From assembly GCF_005503145.1 (NCBI RefSeq), contig NZ_SCNV01000025.1, positions 50,284-114,283 of the forward strand: a stretch of 64,000 nt of DNA. The letters run 5' to 3'. Each line of letters begins with the position of its first letter. Positions within the stretch are counted from its first letter, which is position 1. The notes under the pieces are model-generated. The model was not told where the DNA came from, ran no database searches, and saw only the letters and a program-made list of their open reading frames with translations. This document shows positions 7,699-17,010 of the stretch, piece after piece. The translations under genes were made by a program, and so were the position numbers. This DNA is from Burkholderia sp. 4M9327F10. GTDB taxonomy: Bacteria > Pseudomonadota > Gammaproteobacteria > Burkholderiales > Burkholderiaceae.

Positions 7699-8526
7699 TT
7701 AGCCGCCGCTGCGCCGCTTGAACACCAGGTCCCACACGCCATGACCGAGCTTCAGGCCGCGGCGCTCGAATTTTGTCACCGGACGGTAGTCCGGGCGCGG
7801 CGCATAGCCGTCGGCCGTGTTTTCGAGCGCGGGTTCGGCGCCCAGCACTTCGAGCATCTGCTCGGCGTAGTTTTGCCAATCGGTCGCACAGTGCAGATAC
7901 GCGCCCGGCTTCAGGCGCGAGACCAGCAGCGCGACGAATTTCGGTTGAATCAGGCGGCGCTTGTGATGCCTCGCCTTGTGCCACGGATCGGGGAAGAAAA
8001 TGTGTACACCGTCCAGACTCTGCGGCGCGATCATCTGTTCGAGCACTTCGACCGCATCGTGCTGGATGATGCGAATGTTCGACAGTTGCTGTTCGCCCAT
8101 CAGCTTGAGCAGCGCACCGACGCCCGGCTCGTGGACTTCGACGCCGAGAAAATCGTCGTTGGGGCGATGCGCTGCGATCTCGGCTGTGGTCGCACCCATG
8201 CCGAAGCCGATTTCCAGTATGCGAGCGGCGTCGCGGCCGAACACGGCGTTCCAGTCCGGTTGCTGCGGCGTGTAGGGCAACACGAAGCGCGGACCGAGTT
8301 CGTCCATTGCGCGGCGCTGGCCAGTGGAGACGCGGCCGGCGCGCGTGACGAAACTGCGGATGCGGCGTAGGCGCAGCGCTTCTTTCGAGTCGTTTGCTTC
8401 TGTTGCCTCGCCGGCGCTGACGTCTTCGCTGAGGTCTTCGCGGGTGATGGACGGCTCGTGGTTCGCGTCGTCAGCGGTTTGGGGAAGCGCGTCCGGCTGG
8501 CCGGCTTGGTTCGGATCGTGGATCAT
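7699..8526 (-). CDS. trmB: tRNA (guanine-N7-)-methyltransferase
   Basis: TrmB transfers a methyl group from S-adenosylmethionine to N7 of G46 in the variable loop of tRNAs. The SAM-binding motif ILEIGFGMG is at residues 103-111, and the family signature FFPDPWHKARHHKRRL at about 177-192. The C-terminal part has CATDWQNYAEQM and TKFERRG, both typical of the family. At 275 residues it carries a roughly 50-residue acidic, low-complexity N-terminal extension, common in Burkholderiaceae copies. The start could lie further in, for example near LRLRRIRSFV. Confidence 0.96.
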   Translation of the reverse strand: MIHDPNQAGQPDALPQTADDANHEPSITREDLSEDVSAGEATEANDSKEALRLRRIRSFVTRAGRVSTGQRRAMDELGPRFVLPYTPQQPDWNAVFGRDAARILEIGFGMGATTAEIAAHRPNDDFLGVEVHEPGVGALLKLMGEQQLSNIRIIQHDAVEVLEQMIAPQSLDGVHIFFPDPWHKARHHKRRLIQPKFVALLVSRLKPGAYLHCATDWQNYAEQMLEVLGAEPALENTADGYAPRPDYRPVTKFERRGLKLGHGVWDLVFKRRSGG

Positions 8527-8635
8527 CTTCGATGGCTACAAAAAGGTAGCGGCAAGGTGAGGGCGGTAGGGACGCCGCTGCGTGCACCGGAAGGCGCGAC
8601 TGCATCGAGCGTAGCAAGTTACCGCCGTCAGTACG

Positions 8636-8661
8636 AAAAAGCCGCCTTCATAGAGGCGGCT
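8636..8661 (-). terminator. Rho-independent terminator after tRNA-Gly
   Basis: On the minus strand GCCGCCTCTATGAAGGCGGC forms a hairpin and is followed directly by five T (complement of A at 8636-8640). It lies 36 bases past the tRNA 3' end. Confidence 0.85.
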
Positions 8662-8696
8662 CTCGTGCTGGATTCCGCTGAGGGTCAGCTTGAATG

Positions 8697-8770
8697 TGGA
8701 GCGGGCGATGGGAATCGAACCCACGGCTCTAGCTTGGGAAGCTAGGGTATTACCATTATACGACGCCCGC
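8697..8770 (-). tRNA. tRNA-Gly (anticodon CCC)
   Basis: The minus strand from 8770 to 8697 folds as a 74-base tRNA. The acceptor stem is GCGGGCG with CGCCCGC, and the anticodon stem CTAGC/GCTAG encloses the loop TTCCCAA. The T arm contains GGTTCGATTCC, and the 3' CCA is encoded. Anticodon CCC reads the glycine codon GGG. It is monocistronic, with its own terminator. Confidence 0.95.
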
Positions 8771-9556
8771 AGAGCGCGCTATTTTACGCGGGATTGGGGT
8801 GTTTAGGCAAATGCGGCTCGGGCGAGCGGGGTGGAAAGCGGGGCCGGGGATGCGCACCTTGCACGTTTTCCGGGCAGCTTGAAGTCACCCTGTCGGCACC
8901 TGACCTCCTGCAGAATGCGCCTGCATCCAGCGGAAGCGAGCCACCTCCGTTGAATTCGTTTAACTCCATGAATTAAAGAGAAATTTCAGATCATTAAGCG
9001 TTGCTTGTTCAATGAACCGGATTGGTTTTGGTCAATGGGAAGCCGGGTTCGGCTTCGTCTCGGCATGTCAAATATTGCCTCTAAATGGCGAACTCATGAA
9101 TTGCACGGGTTCGGAAGATAACACCGTTGACAGTGTGAGGAAATTGATGTCCTTATTCGATTACGTTAACACAGACCGCCCAGCACTTCACCGCTCTCCG
9201 ATATTGATCCAAATCGCATAGATAAGCGCAGAACACCCGATAACCCTATCAATGCGCCTTGGATATTGACGCTGAAGCCCATCACGTGGACTCCGCCATC
9301 GTCCACCGGGAAATGCCTTTTCACCTTGAATCTCTCAAAACCCCTACAGAAATATTAAAGCCTGCAGGGATCTTGCCGTATACCTCTTTAGCACTATTTC
9401 AAATTATTACAGAGAACCACATAAGCGACTTTTGTCAAGTGGGCTCCCGAGTAATTCCGAGAATTAGTGCTAACAGCAAAAAATCGAGGTCGTTCAAACT
9501 AACGGCACGAGCTTGCGGATTCCACAACCGCGCTTGTCCAAATAAAACAAACAGAT
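8771..9556. other. Long gene-free, A+T-rich interval
   Basis: Nearly 790 bases between the tRNA gene and the glycine-rich lipoprotein gene show no reading frame with plausible codon use. From about 8960 the base composition drops well below the surrounding DNA, down to stretches such as 9390-9430. It contains the lipoprotein gene's upstream region. Nothing else is recognised; a decayed insertion or acquired segment is possible. Confidence 0.5.
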
Positions 9557-10444
9557 ATGAAAAACAAAGCAACATTGGCGTTGTCTCTGCTTGCGTCGCT
9601 GGTTCTCACCGCTTGCGGCGGCGGTGGCGGGGGTTCCAGTTCAGCCACACCTTCATCTAGCAGTGCTTCTTCACCGACGACTGCAAGCGCACCGGCCGCA
9701 GCGAGCGCGCCGACGCCGGCTTCCACGCCCGCGGTCAAGGGTGAATCTCTGCCTAACCTGAGCAGCCCGCAACCCGGTTCGACTGCGGCGACCGGCAACG
9801 GTCTCACAGGTATCTGGTCTGCGTCGTCGTCCCTGAACAAGACGACAGCCTTTATCGATCCGCAAAACGACATCTCGTACCTGAGCACCATGGCTACGAT
9901 TGCCATGTCAGAGTTCTTTGGCGTACTCACGCCGACGACCTCGACGTGGACGCTGGCCTCGGGTGGCCAATTCCAGACGCTCTCCTACTACACCGCGAGC
10001 GCGGGTACGGGATCGTTCACGGCGAACAGCGCGTTCAGCGGCAGCTATGTCGCCAACGGGAATACGGTGAACCTGTCCTGGACCTACGACCCGGCTAATG
10101 CACTCGCGGTGAGCCAGTCAACCGTGGCCGGGACGTGGACGGAGAACCAGACCTCGCTCACGATCTCGAGCAGCGGGGCAGTTTCCGGCACGATGAGCAA
10201 CTGCCCGGTCACCGGTACGTTGATGCTGACTACGGCCGGTTCCAGCCAGAATCTGTACACGCTGAACGTTACGACCGGCACGGGTTCGTCCTGCCAGATT
10301 CCGAATGCGACGCTCTCGGGTAACGCGGCGATTGTTTTCCTGCCGATCACCAATAGCAGCCTGTACGCGCGTTCGATCCTGTACGTGATCCACACGGCGA
10401 GCAACAGCGGGGTTGCATACGGCCAGGTGACGTTGGCGCAATAA
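9557..10444 (+). CDS. Glycine/serine-rich surface lipoprotein, unknown function
   Basis: The 295-residue protein begins MKNKATLALS and reaches the lipobox LTAC with cysteine 20, followed immediately by six glycines and a serine/threonine/proline/alanine linker to about residue 75. The rest (GLTGIWSASSS onward) is rich in G, S, T and aromatic residues with a repetitive beta-strand look. It contains single cysteines in SNCPVTG and SSCQIPN that could pair. GLTGIW-type domains occur in many betaproteobacterial outer-membrane lipoproteins of unknown role. No family is assigned. Confidence 0.85.
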   Translation: MKNKATLALSLLASLVLTACGGGGGGSSSATPSSSSASSPTTASAPAAASAPTPASTPAVKGESLPNLSSPQPGSTAATGNGLTGIWSASSSLNKTTAFIDPQNDISYLSTMATIAMSEFFGVLTPTTSTWTLASGGQFQTLSYYTASAGTGSFTANSAFSGSYVANGNTVNLSWTYDPANALAVSQSTVAGTWTENQTSLTISSSGAVSGTMSNCPVTGTLMLTTAGSSQNLYTLNVTTGTGSSCQIPNATLSGNAAIVFLPITNSSLYARSILYVIHTASNSGVAYGQVTLAQ

Positions 10445-10646
10445 GCGGCGTTTCAGCCGCCGCCGCTGCCGTCTTCGCAGAAGAAGATGGCGGCGGCAAG
10501 CGATCCCCTCTGTGTATAGCGTCACGCGCAACTGCCTTACCGCCGGTTGCCGGTCATCAAGTTTTTCTCACCATTTGCCGATACTCTTGGGTTGGCACAG
10601 AATCGTGTGCCGGTTGCCGTTGCACGGGCTTCTCCCACGAGATCGA

Positions 10647-13600
10647 ATGAACCATCCTACCGGCCGTTTGCGTGGCCTGCCGCTGCGCCGTCCAGTCTTG
10701 CGCCGCCTGTGCGCCGCCCTCGCGCTTGCCGCTCCGGCATTCTCGCCGTGGGACGTCGGCGCCATGCCCGCCGCTGCAACCGCAACCAGCGCAACCTGGC
10801 TCGTCTCCGCCGCACCCGCCGCACCGTCCGTCACACTGCGCGCGCCGCTTGCCGTTTTCAGCGATCCGACTACCCCATGCGCTTTGTCGAGCACCACTGA
10901 ATCCTGGGCGGTGTCGCCGCTCGCCAAGCCGGCGCAGCAGTTCTCCACGTGCGCGGCTGAAGCGGCCACTGGCCGCCTCGATGCACGCGCGCTGTACGCC
11001 CAGATGGTGCTGTTCGGCTTCGGCACCCAGCCTGACGCCGACCGCGGCATCGCGCTACTCGAAGACGCAGCGCGCGACGGCTCGCTAGTCGCGGCGCGCC
11101 TGCTCGGCTCGCTCTACCAGCAGGGTTTGCGGGTGCCCCACGATGACGCAGCCGCACGCCACTGGTTCGCGCTGGCAGCGGACGGTGGCGACGGTTTCGC
11201 AGCCGACGCCCTCGGCCTGATGAACTACAGCGGCACCGGGGCACCCGCCGACAATGCGGCGGCCTATGCCCTGTTTGTCACTGCTGCTGAACATGGCGAC
11301 GCACATGGCGCGGCTAACGCTGGCCGTCTGCAGATGAACGGCCAGGGGGTGCCGCGCGACGCCGCTGGCGCGGTCGTATGGTTCACGCGCAGCGCCGTGG
11401 GCGGCGATGCGGACGGCGAGTTCATGCTCGGTCTCGCGCTGCTGCAAGGCAAAGGCGTGGCGCAGGACATCCCGAAGGGCAGCGCATGGGTGAGCGCTGC
11501 GGCGGATCAACATCTGCCGGCCGCGCAGGCCATGCTGGCCGACCTTTATCTGAGCGGCGCCGGCGTGCCGCACGATCCGAGCCGCGGCTTCGCATTGATG
11601 TCGAGCGCGGCGCGCGCTGGCGTCACCTACGCGCAACGCCGCCTTGGCGATCTGTATGCAAGCGGAACCGGCGTCGCGCGCAACGACGCACGGGCCCGGG
11701 CGTGGTATCGCAAGGCCGCGCTCGATGGCGATCCGTTCGCGCAGTTCGGCCTCGCCTTCGAATATCGCAACGGCCGCGGCGGCCCAGCCGATCCGGTAGC
11801 CGCGATCGGCTGGATGCGCGGTGCGGCCGATGCCGGTGTGGCCACCGCGCAGAACGATCTGGGCACGATGCTGCAGCATGGCGAGGGCGAGCCGCGGAAC
11901 CTGGTCGAAGCGAGATCGTGGTACGAGAAGGCGGCCGCGCAGGGGCTCGCACTCGCGTATTTCAACCTCGCAGCTCTCGCTCTTAACGGCGAGGGAACGC
12001 CGCGCGATCATGCGGCTGCGTATCGGCTCGCCCGTGAGGGGGCGCGGCGCGGCAATCCGCAGGCCATTGTGATGGTCGGCAGCCTGCTGTTCAATGGCAA
12101 TGGCGTTGCAGCGGACAAGCCTCAGGCCGTCGCCTGGTATCGCAAGGCGGCCGATCTCGGCAGCGTCGAAGCAGCACGCGCAACCGGCGTGCAGTACCTG
12201 AGCGGGATTAACGTGCCGCGCGATCTCACGCTCGGTGAGCAGTACCTCGAACGTGCCGCTCAAGCCGGCGACCCGCAGGCGCAGCTACTGCTCGGCGCTC
12301 ATCTGCTCGATCGCAAGCAGGCGGGAGACGGCGACGCCGGGATGGCGTGGATCCAGAAGGCCGCCGCGCAGCACTACGCTCCGGCGTACCTGATCCTGGG
12401 CCGGCTCTACTGGAATGGCACCGGCGTGGCAGCCGACCGGCGCGCCGCAATCGACTGGTTCACGCGTGGCGCGCAAGCGAACAATCCAGGTTCGCTGCTC
12501 GCGTTGTGCGTCGTTTATTTTGGCGGTGTCGGCGTGGCGCGCGACAGCGTGGCCGCAACGCACTGGTGCACGGCCGCCGCCCGTGGCGGCGATCTCTCGG
12601 CCATGCGTCTGCTCGCCCTGGATCCATCTCTCGCCGGACCGGACACCAGTGCTCGCGCTTACTGGATCTGGCGTCTTGCGAGCCGTGGCGAATCCCGGTA
12701 CGAATCGCGGCTGGGTGACGCCTACGATCTCGGTAACGGCGTTCCCGTCGACTACAGCGCGGCGGTTTACTGGTTCCGTAAGGCGGCGGAGCAGGGCGAC
12801 CCTGAGGCGCAAGAGTCGCTCGCGTGGCATCTGCTCACCGGGCTCGGCGGCGTGCGCGACGAACGTCAGGCATTCGAGTGGGCGTCGCGCGCGGCAAAAG
12901 GCGGTCCAATGGGCAAGGAGCTGCTCGGCTTCGCCTATCTGTCCGGGCGCGGTGTCGCGCCTGATGCGGCGGCAAGCCGCGGCTGGTTCGAGAAAGCGGC
13001 GGCGGGCGGCGTGAGCTGGGCCGGTACCGACCTCGCGCGGCTTTACGAATTGGGCGAAGGCGTGCCGCGCGACGATCGGGTCGCGCTGGGTTGGCATCAC
13101 GTGGCTGCGGCGAACAAGGCCGATGCGTCGGAGATTGCGCTGGCGCTCAGGGCGCTGGCAGAAGGGGACCTGCACACACTTGATGCCAACGAGCGGCGTT
13201 GGTTGCTGGAAGATCCGCCGTCAGGCGAAGCGCCCGGTGTGGGTCGCATGGTGCGCACGAGCGCGAACGAGGCGGCAATGGTTGTGGCCAATGGGGTGCA
13301 AAATGCGGCGCCCAATGAGGTGCCTATTGGAGTGGCTAGTGCAGCACCCGCCCAGGCGCCGAGCGCGGCGGCCAAGCCAGCATTTCGCGCACCGTCCGGC
13401 TCGGCGCTGCACGCACTAGCTGAATGGGACGCGCTGTTGTGTCTGAACCGGGCTTTGATGGGCGATGCGCTGATGCAATACGAACTCGGCATTCGCTATC
13501 TGACCGGCGACGGCATCATGCTCGACCGTGCCCTGGGCGACGCGTGGCTCAAGCGCTCGCTCGCGAGCTTTGCCGCTGAGCCGGGCTTCGGCGCCTACGC

Positions 13601-13760
13601 GCAGGGCACGCGGATTGTCGAAGCGCGGGTTTCGGCCCGCCTGAGCGCTGACGAGCTCGAACGCGCGCAACGCCTCGCGGATCACCTCCTCGCGAGCGTG
13701 CCCGGTAGCCTCGCTGCGACTGCATCGAGAGGCTCGGCCGAGGCGATCGTCGCGCCGTGA
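10647..13760 (+). CDS. Large secreted Sel1-like repeat protein
   Basis: The 1037-residue protein (ATG 10647) starts with an arginine-rich segment and a hydrophobic stretch, LCAALALAAPAF, consistent with a signal peptide. From about residue 100 to 850 it is made of about twenty Sel1-type repeats of near 36 residues, each with the pattern A..G...A...LG.LY..G.GV..D...A..W...AA. A proline/alanine linker follows, then one more repeat near the C-terminus. Sel1 proteins are helical scaffolds for protein-protein contacts, often linked to envelope or signalling complexes; a specific partner is not evident. An in-frame upstream start at 10512 would spoil the signal sequence, so it was not used. It stands alone. 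Confidence 0.9.
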   Translation: MNHPTGRLRGLPLRRPVLRRLCAALALAAPAFSPWDVGAMPAAATATSATWLVSAAPAAPSVTLRAPLAVFSDPTTPCALSSTTESWAVSPLAKPAQQFSTCAAEAATGRLDARALYAQMVLFGFGTQPDADRGIALLEDAARDGSLVAARLLGSLYQQGLRVPHDDAAARHWFALAADGGDGFAADALGLMNYSGTGAPADNAAAYALFVTAAEHGDAHGAANAGRLQMNGQGVPRDAAGAVVWFTRSAVGGDADGEFMLGLALLQGKGVAQDIPKGSAWVSAAADQHLPAAQAMLADLYLSGAGVPHDPSRGFALMSSAARAGVTYAQRRLGDLYASGTGVARNDARARAWYRKAALDGDPFAQFGLAFEYRNGRGGPADPVAAIGWMRGAADAGVATAQNDLGTMLQHGEGEPRNLVEARSWYEKAAAQGLALAYFNLAALALNGEGTPRDHAAAYRLAREGARRGNPQAIVMVGSLLFNGNGVAADKPQAVAWYRKAADLGSVEAARATGVQYLSGINVPRDLTLGEQYLERAAQAGDPQAQLLLGAHLLDRKQAGDGDAGMAWIQKAAAQHYAPAYLILGRLYWNGTGVAADRRAAIDWFTRGAQANNPGSLLALCVVYFGGVGVARDSVAATHWCTAAARGGDLSAMRLLALDPSLAGPDTSARAYWIWRLASRGESRYESRLGDAYDLGNGVPVDYSAAVYWFRKAAEQGDPEAQESLAWHLLTGLGGVRDERQAFEWASRAAKGGPMGKELLGFAYLSGRGVAPDAAASRGWFEKAAAGGVSWAGTDLARLYELGEGVPRDDRVALGWHHVAAANKADASEIALALRALAEGDLHTLDANERRWLLEDPPSGEAPGVGRMVRTSANEAAMVVANGVQNAAPNEVPIGVASAAPAQAPSAAAKPAFRAPSGSALHALAEWDALLCLNRALMGDALMQYELGIRYLTGDGIMLDRALGDAWLKRSLASFAAEPGFGAYAQGTRIVEARVSARLSADELERAQRLADHLLASVPGSLAATASRGSAEAIVAP

Positions 13761-13821
13761 TACGCGTATCCCGTTGGACGGCCGCGGGCCCGCAAGCCGC
13801 GCCGTCCCACTCTCAGGTCGA

Positions 13822-14385
13822 TCAGATGACGAAATACGTCAGTTGCACGGCGGCTCGCGTGACGATCATCAACAGCACCTGCACGATCACGAACAACAGG
13901 ATCGGCGACAGGTCGATACCGCCGAGGTTCGGCACCACGCGGCGCAGCGGATTCAGAAACGGCGCAGTGAGCTGAAGCAGAATCGGCATGGCGGGCGAGC
14001 GCGGATTCAGCCACGACAGCAGCGCCATCAGGATCGTCAGCCAGATGACGAGGTTGAGCCCCCACTTGATGACGGTCAGCACCGCGACGATCAGCAGGGT
14101 GGGCCAGAGGCCAAGCGGGTCGACGCCGGTCACGGCCACCATCAGCATCACATACACAACCGCAGCGATCACAGCGGCGAGAATGCTTGCCCAGTCTATA
14201 TTGCGTGTGCTCGGCACGATGCGTCGCAGCGGCAGCACAATCCAGTTGGTAGCGTGCAGCACCGCGTTGGAGACCGGGTTATACGGCGGCAGGCGCACGA
14301 CTTGCAGCCATGCGCGCAACAGCAGCGCCGCGCCGAACAGCGTGAAAACGGTATTGAGCAAAAAACGGGCGATATCGCCGAACAT
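13822..14385 (-). CDS. YggT family membrane protein
   Basis: The 187-residue protein has two YggT units. The first has LLNTVFTLFGAALLLRAWLQ and the second has NLVIWLTILMALLSWLNP, each followed by a membrane-proximal P.....RR.VP.. motif (LRRIVPSTRNIDWASIL; LRRVVPNLGGIDLSPIL). About four to five membrane segments are expected. YggT proteins are inner-membrane proteins linked to osmotic stress and, in some bacteria, to the division machinery; the molecular role is open. An AAGGAAAAGGA site precedes the ATG. Confidence 0.93.
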   Translation of the reverse strand: MFGDIARFLLNTVFTLFGAALLLRAWLQVVRLPPYNPVSNAVLHATNWIVLPLRRIVPSTRNIDWASILAAVIAAVVYVMLMVAVTGVDPLGLWPTLLIVAVLTVIKWGLNLVIWLTILMALLSWLNPRSPAMPILLQLTAPFLNPLRRVVPNLGGIDLSPILLFVIVQVLLMIVTRAAVQLTYFVI

Positions 14386-14497
14386 CGTGTGTCCTTTTCC
14401 TTCAAGGGAGCGGCCGGTTGGGAGCGGCCGCCGGGCGCCGGCTCGTCATGCCTTGCGAGCCGTCGTGTTCAAAACTTCATGTGCTGTGCACTTGCAT

Positions 14498-14668
14498 TTA
14501 CGCCAGGCTGGCTGCGTTGGCGTGCGTGTTTCGCGAGGCAGCGTCTGCGCGTTGCGGCGGTTCTTTGATTCGCCTCGCCGCAAGCGGCATGTGCCTGTTG
14601 CAGTAGTCATCCGTGTCGAAATAGCCGTCTTCTTCCCGATACGGATTGAGGATGCTGACCTTGATCAT
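14498..14668 (-). pseudogene. Truncated EthD-family protein
   Basis: The reading frame starts MIKVSILNPYREEDGYFDTDDYCNRHMPLA, cited here only as a pattern of IKVS, FD.DYYC.RHMP. That is the hallmark N-terminus of EthD/dabb-fold proteins, which are normally about 100 residues. After residue 30 similarity is lost and a stop follows at residue 57. It looks like the surviving 5' third of a gene whose remainder is deleted or shifted. It lies between yggT and the DUF2520 gene on the same strand. Confidence 0.55.
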
Positions 14669-14745
14669 TATGCGTTCTCGTCGGTTGGTCCCGGAGCGAG
14701 GCGCAGCCGGATTGCGCGCTGCGCCGGACGTCACATTATCACGGC

Positions 14746-15684
14746 TTACTTGACGCTAGTACCCGCCGGCACCTGATTCAGCGAACGCGCGAGCGATTCT
14801 TCGACGGCCTGCGCGATGGCGTCGATCGTGGCGGGGGGCGTGGCGCGGCGGCGTGCCAGTTCGACGGCCCGCCGCGTCATCAATCCGTACAGCGCCGCGT
14901 GGTCGCCGCCAAGGCCTTCGAGCAGGGCAAGCTGCTTGCGCACCACGCCGGTATCGCCGCGCGAGACGGGGCCGGCGAGCGCGTTGGGCAAGCCTTTGTC
15001 GCGCGCTGTCTGGATGGTGCCGGCGAGCATCGGCAGCAGGGCGCGCAGCGCGTCGTCTTCGGCGAAACCCAGGGTGCGCCACAACGCCACGCACTCGGCA
15101 AGGCTGCATAGCGCAAAGCTGGCCGCGTAGTGGGCTGCTCCGTGGTACAGCATCCTGGTGCCGGGCGGTATCGACAGCGGATGGCAGTGCAGCGCCACCG
15201 CAAGCGCCGTCAGGACTTCCTTGAGCTCGCCATCCGCTTCGATGGTCACCGAGCAGCCGCTGATGCGCTCGATATCTGCGAGATCGCCACCAAACAGGTA
15301 AAGTGGATGAAAACCGCCGGTCGATGCGCCTTGTGATCGTGCCGCGGCAAGCAATTCCACTGGCGACGCGCCGCTGCAGTGCACGAGCGCGCGCAGGCGC
15401 CCGGCTGTTGGCGGCGAATTATCGAAACGCAAAGTGTTCGCCGTCGTACCGATGCTGTCGTCGGGAACGGCTAGAAAGACGATATCGGCGGCGTCGACAA
15501 CCTGCTGCGGGTCGTCGTAGGCCGCACACTGATTGAACTGGCTGGCGAGCTGGCGGGCCGATTCCGCTGTGCGGCTCGCAATTGCCGTCACCGGATAGCC
15601 GGCGCGGGCAAAGCCGTGCGCGAGACAGCGCGCGAGGCGCCCTGCACCGATAAAGCCGAGACTCGGCATAGAGGACTGGGACAT
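14746..15684 (-). CDS. Rossmann-like/DUF2520 dehydrogenase-type protein
   Basis: The 312-residue protein has a dinucleotide-binding motif GFIGAGRLARCLAHG at residues 10-24, a second strand IVFLAVPDDSIG, and HCSGASP, then the helical DUF2520 domain (from about 150) with HPLYLF, AAHYAASFALCSL and GPVSRGD. The layout resembles NADP-dependent ketopantoate reductase or F420:NADP oxidoreductase folds, but the substrate is unknown. The ATG at 15684 is preferred to 15738 because GGAG lies about nine bases upstream. It is conserved in Burkholderiaceae. Confidence 0.88.
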   Translation of the reverse strand: MSQSSMPSLGFIGAGRLARCLAHGFARAGYPVTAIASRTAESARQLASQFNQCAAYDDPQQVVDAADIVFLAVPDDSIGTTANTLRFDNSPPTAGRLRALVHCSGASPVELLAAARSQGASTGGFHPLYLFGGDLADIERISGCSVTIEADGELKEVLTALAVALHCHPLSIPPGTRMLYHGAAHYAASFALCSLAECVALWRTLGFAEDDALRALLPMLAGTIQTARDKGLPNALAGPVSRGDTGVVRKQLALLEGLGGDHAALYGLMTRRAVELARRRATPPATIDAIAQAVEESLARSLNQVPAGTSVK

Positions 15685-15955
15685 GGTTCCGGCTCCGGAC
15701 GGCACGTTGGACTGAAAGCTGGAGTATCGCGCATTCAATTTACGCTCGGGCGCTGTCGGCGCGGCAATGCGCCGCGCAGGTGGCGGCAGGGATGATTTCC
15801 TCAGATCAATTTTCGCGCGATATGGCTTGTGGGGCGGATCATCCGCGCCCGCGCGCCCTACAGGCCCGAAAACTGCTCACAATTTCTAGGGTCATTGCGT
15901 TTAGCAGTCGCGGTTGGAGTTTTCTCTGTCTCGCAGTCAGATTCGGGAGGTCACA

Positions 15956-16117
15956 ATGAGCATCTTTTCTTACCGAAAGCACTTGCGGTTCTTGACTCAT
16001 TCGCAGCGCCGCCGCTGGTGGGACCAAAAAAAGCGCCTCACGCCACGCGTCAAGATTAGCGGCGCCTATGTGCCACCGAATGTCACCCGCGAGTTCACCT
16101 ACGTCAAAGTCGGTTGA
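15956..16117 (+). CDS. Small basic protein, 53 residues, unknown function
   Basis: A perfect GGGAGG ribosome site (15945-15950) sits five bases before the ATG, and the gene ends 20 bases before a strong terminator. The product is very basic and tryptophan-containing (SQRRRWWDQKKR) with a C-terminal SGAYVPPNVTREFTYVKVG. It has no membrane segment. The clean signals on both sides make it a real single-gene transcription unit; the product may bind nucleic acid or act in stress, but no family was recognised. Confidence 0.7.
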   Translation: MSIFSYRKHLRFLTHSQRRRWWDQKKRLTPRVKISGAYVPPNVTREFTYVKVG

Positions 16118-16137
16118 GGATTTGTCTCTCAAGTAGG

Positions 16138-16165
16138 AAATGCCCGGTGCTTGCGCCGGGCATTT
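16138..16165 (+). terminator. Rho-independent terminator
   Basis: AAATGCCCGG (16138-16147) pairs with CCGGGCATTT (16156-16165) around TGCTTGCG. It follows the 53-residue gene, and its T tract is partly inside the stem. Confidence 0.8.
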
Positions 16166-16498
16166 GCGTTTACAAGCGCTGCCCACGTTGAGTCGGCGCC
16201 AGGTCCGTTGAGGACTGAAGTGAATTTGTAATTAAACATTACCGCAGCAGTGAGCCTGGTGCCTCGGCTGCCGGTAAAACCGCCCGCAGCGTACCTGCAA
16301 TCTCGCGCAAACCCTTAGTTTTCAAGACTCAGCGATCGCTTTGCGTACAGCAGGCACGCACGGCGAATTACGGCGTATCTACACCGATTGCAATTTGCAA
16401 CAAATGCGAACAGCGACGCCGATCCTTTTTCGATACATTGAATTCCATAGCATGCACGTCATGCGACACGGTCACCCGGCCGCGCTTGGAGAAGAAAA
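16166..16498. other. Gene-free interval upstream of the secreted GY-rich protein
   Basis: About 330 bases have no credible reading frame. The right part (16360-16440) is relatively A+T-rich and probably carries the promoter of the following gene, though no clear -35/-10 pair could be fixed. Confidence 0.4.
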
Positions 16499-16798
16499 GT
16501 GAAAAAGATCATTCCGTTTGTTGTTGCCGCTGCGCTTGGTGTGGGCTTTGCAACCGCCGCCGAGGCGCACGTCTCCGTTGGTATCGGGATCGGCATTCCG
16601 GTCGCGCCCGCTTACCCCGTTTATGCACCGCCGCCGGTGTACTACGCACCGCCTCCGCCGCCGGTGGTCTATGCTCCGCCGCCCGTCGTAGTGGTGGGTG
16701 GTGGCTACGGTTACTACGGCTATCGTGGTCCGTATTATCACCATGGCTATTGGGGCCGCGGGTACTACGGTCATGGCGGCTACTATCGCCACTATTAA
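16499..16798 (+). CDS. Secreted proline/tyrosine/glycine-rich protein
   Basis: The 99-residue protein starts at GTG 16499 behind GGAGAAGAAAA. A signal peptide (MKKIIPFVVAAALGVGFATAAEA) ends before HVSVGIGIGIP. The mature part has YAPPP repeats, then a GGGYGYYGY and HHGYWGRGYYGHGG tract ending in RHY. Similar short proteins are abundant in Burkholderia and are periplasmic or exported; several are simply named virulence-factor-like without proof. A strong terminator follows. Confidence 0.85.
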   Translation: MKKIIPFVVAAALGVGFATAAEAHVSVGIGIGIPVAPAYPVYAPPPVYYAPPPPPVVYAPPPVVVVGGGYGYYGYRGPYYHHGYWGRGYYGHGGYYRHY

Positions 16799-16824
16799 TA
16801 GAGCGTTCTAACGGCGCGTCATCA

Positions 16825-16871
16825 CGGCGCAACGCAGGCTGGCTTGCCTGCGTTGCGCCGTTGTCGTTTTA
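16825..16871 (+). terminator. Rho-independent terminator with 15-bp perfect stem
   Basis: CGGCGCAACGCAGGC (16825-16839) pairs exactly with GCCTGCGTTGCGCCG (16846-16860) around TGGCTT, followed by TTGTCGTTTT. Confidence 0.9.
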
Positions 16872-17010
16872 GGCGCGTGGAGGCGCGTGGGTGTGCCCGG
16901 CGTAGCGGTTCACTGCGTTGGCCGATTTGCGGCCCGATGCAAAAAGCCCTTGTTTAAAGGCCTGAATTGCATGGCGTTGCACAGCGCCGCGCACGGTACG
17001 AAACTCGGGG

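Noticed and set aside
11085..12263. Long minus-strand frame inside the Sel1 gene
   Set aside because: It is an antisense artefact of the repeated, high-GC Sel1 coding sequence.
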